A DNA stretch of 9,616 bases from Burkholderiaceae bacterium (GTDB lineage: Bacteria; Pseudomonadota; Gammaproteobacteria; Burkholderiales; Burkholderiaceae). The stretch spans positions 1 to 9,616 of the forward strand of contig JASLEM010000028.1 of NCBI GenBank assembly GCA_030151165.1, in the 5' to 3' direction. The position numbers and the translations under genes were made by a program. The notes under the pieces were generated by a model, which did not search any database, had not been told where the DNA came from, and saw only the letters and a program-made list of their open reading frames with translations. Of the stretch, positions 5,663-9,616 are shown piece by piece (the first letter of the stretch is position 1; each line of letters opens with the position of its first letter).

Positions 5663-5690
5663 AAAGCCTCGCCAACGCGAGGCTTTTTTT
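5663..5690 (+). terminator. Rho-independent terminator of the 63-aa gene
   Basis: AAAGCCTCG (5663-5671) pairs perfectly with CGAGGCTTT (5678-5686) around a CCAACG loop, and the stem runs into seven consecutive T (5684-5690). It is the clearest intrinsic terminator in the window. The A residues on the left arm make it potentially functional in both directions. Confidence 0.85.
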
Positions 5691-5703
5691 CGTCCATCGA
5701 GAC

Positions 5704-5782
5704 GCCGCGTCCATCCGACGTACGCCGGCACGCCCCCTGTCCTCCAAACGACAAGCCGCATCCATCCAACACACGCCGGCAC
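5704..5782. repeat. Imperfect 28-bp direct repeat, 51 bp apart
   Basis: Unit 1 (5704-5731) and unit 2 (5755-5782) share GCCGC-[GA]-TCCATCC-[GA]-AC, three variable bases and ACGCCGGCAC. The 51-bp spacing is a multiple of three, so the minus strand reads a 17-codon repeat, but no start or coding signal supports translation. It lies just downstream of the terminator. Confidence 0.6.
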
Positions 5783-5790
5783 ATAAGCTG

Positions 5791-5814
5791 TCGAGACCCT
5801 CGAAGGGTCGAGAC
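5791..5814. repeat. Small hairpin flanked by TCGAGAC direct repeats
   Basis: GACCCT (5795-5800) and AGGGTC (5804-5809) pair around CGA, and TCGAGAC occurs at both sides (5791-5797 and 5808-5814). It appears to belong to the same gene-free repeat block as its neighbours. Confidence 0.4.
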
Positions 5815-5843
5815 ACGCCGCCCCATCCGAGAGCGACAACCCT

Positions 5844-6046
5844 GGCGACAGGGCGGGCAGGGGCGGCTCCCTGCGGCGCCTCGACACGTGGGCGGGCATT
5901 CGCGACGAACGACCACGGTGTCGAAGCGCGGCCCCGCCACGGCGCGCGGTCCCTACGTCGCAAGCCAGCCCGCGGAATTCGGCCGTCCAGGCCGAATTCA
6001 GATGCTCGAGGCGCCGCAGGGAGCCGCCCCTGCCCGCCCTGTCGCC
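5844..6046. repeat. Perfect 41-bp inverted repeat with nested hairpin
   Basis: The left arm 5844-5884 and right arm 6006-6046 are exact reverse complements over 41 bp (left arm starts GGCGACAGGGCGGGCAGG), separated by 121 bp. Inside lies a second, perfect 10-bp hairpin: GAATTCGGCC (5975-5984) and GGCCGAATTC (5990-5999) around GTCCA. The remaining interior has no supported gene. The nested structure suggests a non-autonomous mobile or BIME-like element, or a long structured RNA; no target-site duplication is evident. Confidence 0.75.
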
Positions 6047-6140
6047 GCCCGCAAGCTCGAAGCCCCACCCCGACGCGAAGCGTCGACCCCCGCGTCGCAG
6101 ACGTCTCACCGTCGCCCCCACCGCGCCGCCTCCCCACACC

Positions 6141-6539
6141 CACCCGTTGCCCCCAAACACCAACCGGTTCCACCCCGACACCCCCCAGTTACTCCCGGAC
6201 ACCACCCCACTCCCGCCAAACATCAACCAGTTCCACGCGGAGACCAACCAGTTCCAACCGGACACCCACAAGTTCCACTCCAACACCCATTCATTGATCA
6301 CCGAGATAAATGAATTCCACTCAGACACTCGAATGTTTATCTCCGAGATAAACAAATTCATCTCCGAGTCGAACTCATTCCTCTCCAAGTACAACTCATT
6401 GGTGCTGGCGCGGAACTCATTGGGCTCGAAGTGAAACCAGTTCGACAAAAACACCCATGAGTTCCACGCCGACACCAACTCATTGCAGTCCCAGACCAAC
6501 GAGTTCCACTCCGCATGCAATCAGTTCATCGCGGAGATA
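6141..6539. repeat. Nineteen tandem 21-bp degenerate repeats
   Basis: 399 bp divide into exactly 19 units of 21 bp without a single insertion or deletion. Typical units are AACCAGTTC+CACGCGGAGACC (6225-6245) and AACAAATTC+ATCTCCGAGTCG (6351-6371). Most conserved are AA or CA at positions 1-2, a pyrimidine at 3, and TT at 7-8. Two sub-types differ at the end: ACC-type units dominate 6141-6287 and 6435-6497, ATA-type units occur at 6288, 6330 and 6519. The + frame reads N-x-F-x-x-[DE]-[TI] heptads with a TGA at 6432-6434; the - frame reads [FWL]-[VI]-S-x-x-N-x heptads without stop. Neither frame has an ATG start or ribosome binding site, so it is listed as a repeat. Degenerate traces continue to 6120 on the left and 6560 on the right. 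The array is A-rich against a very GC-rich background and abuts the 3' end of rsgA. Confidence 0.85.
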
Positions 6540-6603
6540 AACAAACGACCGTCGCGGCGAACCCATCCGCTCCCGCGACACCGCCAGTCGCATCACGCCG
6601 CCC

Positions 6604-7716
6604 TCACTCCCACCCCGCCCGCCGCTCCCGCCCTTCCCGCGCCCGCTGCCTGTACACCGCCAACCACCGGCGCCGCTCGAACACGTCGCCCTGATCCCGC
6701 CGCACCTCGCGCAACAGCTTGTGGAAACTCCTCAGCCGTTCCGCCGGCACCGCCGCCCGCACCGCGCAACCGGGCTCGCTCTCATGGCGGCAATCGCGAT
6801 AGCGACACTGCGCGGCCAGCCGCCCGATCTCCGGAAACACCTCCCGCAGGTCGACGGCCTCCGCATCCAGCCACAACTGCCGCAGCCCCGGCGTGTCGAT
6901 CAGGCAGGCGCCGCCCCGCGTGCGCCGCAACGTCCGCACGGTCGTCGTGTGCTGCCCGCGCTCGTCGCTCTCGCGCACCGCGCCCGTCACGCCCTCGCCG
7001 CCCGTCAGCGTGTTCGCCAGCGTCGTCTTGCCCGCGCCGCTCGACCCCAGCATCACCAGCGTGCGGCCACGCACCAGCCACGGCGCGAGCGCATCGGCCG
7101 CCAGCGAAGAACGCCCATCCACCGCGACGACATCGCCCCCTTCGGCGACACCGCCCTCCCCGCCACCCGAATCGGCCACGAGCGACACGCCCAGATGCGC
7201 CCTCACGCGCGCGACCGCCGCGTCGGCATCGCCGCAGCCATCCGCCTTCGTCAGCACCACCACCGACCGCACCCGCGCCGAATGCGCCAGCACGAGGAAG
7301 CGGTCGAGCCGCCGGAGATTGAAATCGCCGTCCAGCCCTATCACCAGGAGCGCGACATCGATGTTGGCGACCAGCCCCTGCCGCCCGCCCGCCGGGTCAC
7401 GCCGCGTCACCCGGTTGCGCGCGGCGACGCGGGCCACCACCCAACCGCGGTCGCGGTCCGATGCGACCGCGCGCCACCAGACCCAGTCGCCGACCACCAG
7501 CGCATCGCGCGCGATCTCCAGCGCGACGCGCAACGTGGGCCACGGGACGACGGCGTGCGCGTCGACGCCGTCGTGCACCAGCACGTGGTCGCGCTGGATC
7601 TCGACGACACGCGCGAGCCGCGTGCAATCCGGCCGGGGCTGCGCGAGCGCCGCCTGCACCGTGTCGTGGGTCAGTCCGATGTCGCGCAGCGCGCGCAGAT
7701 CGAGGAAAGCTTGCAT
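6604..7716 (-). CDS. rsgA: Ribosome small subunit-dependent GTPase A
   Basis: A 370-aa circularly permuted GTPase that acts in late maturation of the 30S ribosomal subunit in the cytoplasm. Domains in order: an N-terminal OB-fold region (about residues 30-105), then the permuted G domain with G4 TKAD (156-159), the P-loop GSSGAGKT (224-231), the switch region around HTTTVRTL (256-263), G3 DTPG (274-277), and a C-terminal zinc-binding module with Cys304, Cys309, His311 and Cys317 in the family spacing C-x4-C-x-H-x5-C. ANID (117-120) matches the usual ANVD segment. Length is normal for the family. The start chosen is ATG at 7716 (MQAFLDLRAL), 16 codons inside a longer open frame, because the upstream codons are basic and unlike the family; the ribosome binding site is weak. 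Its stop faces the 21-bp repeat array. A long open frame on the opposite strand is a GC artefact. Confidence 0.95.
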   Translation of the reverse strand: MQAFLDLRALRDIGLTHDTVQAALAQPRPDCTRLARVVEIQRDHVLVHDGVDAHAVVPWPTLRVALEIARDALVVGDWVWWRAVASDRDRGWVVARVAARNRVTRRDPAGGRQGLVANIDVALLVIGLDGDFNLRRLDRFLVLAHSARVRSVVVLTKADGCGDADAAVARVRAHLGVSLVADSGGGEGGVAEGGDVVAVDGRSSLAADALAPWLVRGRTLVMLGSSGAGKTTLANTLTGGEGVTGAVRESDERGQHTTTVRTLRRTRGGACLIDTPGLRQLWLDAEAVDLREVFPEIGRLAAQCRYRDCRHESEPGCAVRAAVPAERLRSFHKLLREVRRDQGDVFERRRWLAVYRQRAREGRERRAGWE

Positions 7717-7810
7717 GGGATGCCATTCCGAGGGCCGCACGCGCCGCCTGTGAAGCACGGCCATGCGGCAGCTTCGCCGGGCCGCTCAATCGGCGGCACG
7801 AACGAGGACG

Positions 7811-7830
7811 GGCCTTGCACGGTCAAGGCC
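7811..7830. repeat. 7-bp hairpin upstream of rsgA
   Basis: GGCCTTG (7811-7817) and CAAGGCC (7824-7830) pair perfectly around CACGGT. It lies about 95 nt upstream of the rsgA start in the probable leader. No T-run on either strand. Confidence 0.35.
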
Positions 7831-7866
7831 TGCGGGGAGGTGTGGGCGTCGGGGCCGGAGGCCGTC

Positions 7867-7912
7867 GGTGCGCGGCGCGGCGGGCCCGTTCATCGGGCCC
7901 GGGCGGCGCACC
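7867..7912 (-). terminator. Large GC-rich hairpin after the 22-codon ORF
   Basis: GGTGCGC (7867-7873) pairs with GCGCACC (7906-7912), and inside it CGGGCCCG (7881-7888) pairs with CGGGCCCG (7894-7901) around TTCAT. It lies 29 nt downstream of the micro-ORF stop on the - strand and well before rsgA. There is no U-tract, so it may act as a structural element, attenuator-like barrier or RNA-stabilising end rather than a classical terminator. Confidence 0.45.
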
Positions 7913-7940
7913 GGGGAGTTCGTCCAGCGAAGCGGAAGGC

Positions 7941-8009
7941 TCAGCGAACGAGCGTCTTCGGGAACCGTGACGGCAGGGCGGTCGACGCGCTGGTGATGTC
8001 GGTCTTCAT
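7941..8009 (-). CDS. 22-codon micro-ORF with strong ribosome binding site
   Basis: On the - strand, ATG at 8009-8007 starts a 22-aa frame beginning MKTDITSASTALPSRF and ending in basic KTLVR. It is preceded by AGGAGGAG-type Shine-Dalgarno sequence (8015-8023 complement) a few bases upstream, the strongest in the window, and by a promoter candidate at 8049-8078. It has no hydrophobic segment, so it is not a signal peptide or toxin-like membrane peptide. A GC-rich hairpin follows 29 nt later and rsgA follows on the same strand at 7716. It could be a leader peptide, a genuine small protein, or a peptide precursor; the sequence does not decide. I do not recognise it. Confidence 0.5.
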   Translation of the reverse strand: MKTDITSASTALPSRFPKTLVR

Positions 8010-8048
8010 GGCGATCTCCTCCTGCACGCACGGTCCATCGGAGCCGCG

Positions 8049-8078
8049 ACTTTGCGCCTCGCCGCGCGGGCCTGTCAA
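8049..8078 (-). promoter_or_regulatory. Putative promoter for the micro-ORF
   Basis: On the - strand TTGACA (8078-8073) is an exact -35 consensus, followed after 18 nt by CAAAGT (8054-8049), a weak -10. The predicted start near 8041 would give a short leader of about 30 nt holding the strong ribosome binding site of the ORF at 8009. Confidence 0.4.
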
Positions 8079-8166
8079 GCACGCGGACCGCGCGCTCGCC
8101 CGGATCGACGCCGTCGCGCGACACGCCCACAATCGCGCGTCACCGCCCCGACCGAAGGACTCCGAC

Positions 8167-8649
8167 ATGCCGCCGCGCCCTCGCCTCATCCTCGCCACGA
8201 TCGTCGCGCTCGCCGCCACCGCGGGCCTGTCGACCGCCCACGCCGCCTTGTCCGCCGCCGAGCTCGAGACGATCGCCGACCAGGTCAAGGCTGCCGAGAC
8301 CGCGTTCGCGAAGACAATGGCCGACCGCGACCTCGCCGCGTTCTCCGGCTACGTCGCCGAGGACGCCGTCTTCCGCGGCGCGACGCTCAGCATCGGCCGC
8401 GCGCAGGTGGTCGCCGGCTGGAAGCGCTTCTTCGACAAGCCCGCCGCGCCGTTCTCGTGGGCGCCCGACCTCGTCACCGTCACCGCCGACGGCCGCAGCG
8501 CCGTCTCGACCGGACTCGCGCGCACGCCCGACGGCCAGGTCGTCTCGCGCTTCACCACGATCTGGCGCAAGGACGCCGACGGCCGCTGGCGCGCGGCCGC
8601 CGACCAGGGCGTCGACGTCGCGTGCGACGCGCCCGTCGACAAGAAATAG
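8167..8649 (+). CDS. Exported SnoaL/DUF4440-like protein (NTF2 fold)
   Basis: A 160-aa protein. The ATG at 8167 has GAAGGA (8154-8159) at 7-nt spacing. Residues 1-26 form a signal peptide ending in STAHA, with cleavage before ALSAAE, so the mature protein is periplasmic or secreted. The mature part has the NTF2-like layout of SnoaL/DUF4440 proteins: a first helix (VKAAETAFAKTMADRDLAAF), YVAEDAVFRGATLSIGRAQV, a second helix (VAGWKRFFDK), then strands FSWAPDLVTVTADGRSAV, FTTIWRKDADGRWRAAADQG. This family covers steroid-isomerase-like enzymes and many non-enzymatic binders, so a reaction cannot be assigned. It is transcribed divergently from the micro-ORF at 8009; the 157-nt gap would hold both promoters. 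Immediately after the stop lies the left end of the 322-bp element at 8652. Confidence 0.88.
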   Translation: MPPRPRLILATIVALAATAGLSTAHAALSAAELETIADQVKAAETAFAKTMADRDLAAFSGYVAEDAVFRGATLSIGRAQVVAGWKRFFDKPAAPFSWAPDLVTVTADGRSAVSTGLARTPDGQVVSRFTTIWRKDADGRWRAAADQGVDVACDAPVDKK

Positions 8650-8651
8650 GT

Positions 8652-8973
8652 TCATCGCCGAATTGCGGGGGAGCACAGCGCCCTACGGCGCTCGAGGGCT
8701 GGTTTTCCGACACCCGCAGGCTCATGTCTTTGCCTGTCATCCTGCGCGTCGTCGCAGGATCCACGCAGGCCGCGATGCCGCGATGAGGACGGGCGCGTTT
8801 GGGCGCGCTGCTTCGGGCGCAAGAACTTGGCGGGGGTGGATCCTGCGACTGCGCGCAGGATGACAGGGTGACGGATGTGACTGCCGGGCAGGGAATCTCC
8901 GACGACCACCGCGCACAGGTCGATGAGCGTTTCGGGCGCGGTGTTTCCAAGCGACCCCGCAATTCGGCGATGA
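8652..8973. mobile_element. 322-bp MITE-like element with 19-bp terminal inverted repeats
   Basis: TCATCGCCGAATTGCGGGG (8652-8670) is repeated exactly as its reverse complement at 8955-8973. An inner pair of 31-bp arms (8734-8764 and 8836-8866) is also inverted and differs at only two bases; each arm is itself a hairpin with the 8-bp stem ATCCTGCG / CGCAGGAT. The GTCATCCTGCG...CGCAGGATCCAC core resembles the GTCATCCTGAGCG...AAGGATC dispersed repeats known in many bacteria. There is no transposase, so the element would be non-autonomous. Open frames inside it on either strand follow the palindromes and are not believed. The left end lies 3 nt after the SnoaL-like stop codon. No clear target-site duplication is visible. 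Confidence 0.7.
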
Positions 8974-8984
8974 CCCATGAAATA

Positions 8985-9003
8985 ACCCGATACCGATACG
9001 GGT
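8985..9003 (-). terminator. Possible terminator of the M3 peptidase gene
   Basis: ACCCG (8985-8989) and CGGGT (8999-9003) pair around a 9-nt loop; on the - strand the stem is followed by TATTTC. It is 42 nt downstream of the stop codon at 9046. The short stem makes this tentative. Confidence 0.3.
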
Positions 9004-9045
9004 AGCCGCAGGCCGCGCGACCAGCGCGCGTCCGTCCGACGTGGC

Positions 9046-9616
9046 TCAGTACTCGACGTCTTCCGGCAGCAAGCCGCGCTTGCGCAGCAACGGCTCGATC
9101 GACGGCATGCGGCCGCGGAACGACGCGTAGGCCTGCTGCGGCGGCACGCTGTCGCCCGCGCCGTAGATGCACTGGCGCAGGCGCGCGGCGGTCACCGGGT
9201 CGAACGCGCTGCCGGCTTCCTTGAAGGCGTCGAACGCGTCGGCGTCCAGCACCTCGGCCCACAGGTACACGTAATAGCCGGCCGCGTAGGCCGAGCCCGA
9301 GAACAGGTGCTGGAAGTGCAGCAGGCGGTGGTTGACGCCCACCTCCGGCGGCAGGTTCAGGCGCGCGAGCGTGGCGGCCTCGAACTCCGCGAGGTCGGGC
9401 GGCGGCTCCTTCTCGATGCGCGAATGCACGGCCATGTCGACCAGCGCGCTGCCCGCGTAGCGCACCGTCTCGTAGGCCTGGCCCCAGCGGCGCGCGTCCT
9501 GCAGGCGCCGCACCAGCGCCTCGGGGATCGGCTCGCCGGTCTTCCAGTGGCGTGCGTGGCGCGCGATGACTTCCGGCTCGAGCAGCCAGTGCTCGTACAG
9601 CTGCGAGGGCAGCTCG
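9046..9616 (-). CDS. dcp: M3 family oligopeptidase / peptidyl-dipeptidase, C-terminal part
   Basis: The last 189 codons of a zinc metallopeptidase of family M3 (Dcp/OpdA group), which cleaves short peptides and, for Dcp, removes C-terminal dipeptides. The 5' part, with the HEXXH zinc motif, lies beyond the window. Visible family landmarks, from the right edge: ELPSQLYEHW, which follows the zinc site in this family; the helical KTGEPIPEALVRRLQDARRWGQ; FQHLFSGSAYAAGYYVYLWAEVLDADAF, the substrate-side segment with the conserved His and Tyr residues; and the C-terminal RQCIYGAGDSVPPQQAYASFRGRMPSIEPLLRKRGL. YLWAEVLDADAF and the FRGR-x-P-x3-PLL-x-RG ending fit both Dcp and oligopeptidase A (prlC), so the symbol is the better of two options. 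The stop at 9046 is followed by a possible terminator and then the MITE-like element, tail to tail with the SnoaL-like gene. Confidence 0.9.
   Translation of the reverse strand, partial: ELPSQLYEHWLLEPEVIARHARHWKTGEPIPEALVRRLQDARRWGQAYETVRYAGSALVDMAVHSRIEKEPPPDLAEFEAATLARLNLPPEVGVNHRLLHFQHLFSGSAYAAGYYVYLWAEVLDADAFDAFKEAGSAFDPVTAARLRQCIYGAGDSVPPQQAYASFRGRMPSIEPLLRKRGLLPEDVEY

Noticed and set aside
5513..6520. 335-codon minus-strand ORF as a real gene
   Set aside because: It starts at TTG without a ribosome binding site, runs through the 21-bp array, both arms of the 41-bp inverted repeat and the terminator of the 63-aa gene, and overlaps that gene; the open frame follows from the period-21 repeat and high GC.
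6141..6539. CRISPR array
   Set aside because: The repeats are 21 bp, directly abutting and degenerate, with no spacers and no cas genes.
6721..8649. 642-codon plus-strand ORF
   Set aside because: It is antisense to all of rsgA, has an Arg/Pro/His-rich composition typical of a GC-rich shadow frame, and only its last 160 codons form the real SnoaL-like gene starting at 8167.
8652..8978. 108-codon minus-strand ORF inside the MITE-like element
   Set aside because: Its sequence (HPVILRAVAGSTP and similar) is the translation of the palindromic repeat arms, and no coding signal is present.

Overview
The window looks like a chromosomal piece of a GC-rich gammaproteobacterium, most likely of the Xanthomonadaceae/Lysobacteraceae (Lysobacter, Luteimonas or Xanthomonas type). 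The evidence is indirect: RsgA and M3 peptidase proteins with strongly GC-biased codons, a very small secreted protein of a kind I associate with that family, and palindromic dispersed repeats built on GTCATCCTGCG/CGCAGGAT. No rRNA or tRNA is present to fix the taxonomy.

Region 1 (1-4660) is an accessory, cassette-like stretch. Eight small genes of mostly unknown function all lie on the + strand, with visibly lower GC and less biased codon use than the rest of the window. They are not packed into an operon: most gaps hold their own signals, and three genes have a -10-like hexamer placed so that transcription would start at or next to the ATG. Seven intergenic gaps carry the same short element, GGCCA-N3-GC-N-GWC, then 14 nt, then GCTWTCGGG, always in the same 28-nt register. 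This repeated spacer element between unrelated genes is the strongest unexplained pattern in the window. It resembles the logic of a gene-cassette array, but I cannot match it to a standard integron attC site.

Region 2 (4660-5700) holds a gene interrupted by an in-frame TAG (a likely pseudogene) and a 63-aa exported peptide gene that ends in a good intrinsic terminator.

Region 3 (5700-6560) has no convincing gene and is made of repeats: a 51-bp-spaced direct repeat, a perfect 41-bp inverted repeat with a hairpin nested inside it, and an indel-free array of nineteen 21-bp units that reads as heptads on both strands.

Region 4 (6604-9616) returns to ordinary GC-rich chromosome: rsgA on the - strand, a 22-codon micro-ORF with a textbook ribosome binding site upstream of it, a divergent exported SnoaL/DUF4440-like gene, a 322-bp MITE-like element with 19-bp terminal inverted repeats, and the 3' end of an M3 family oligopeptidase gene (dcp-like) running off the right edge.
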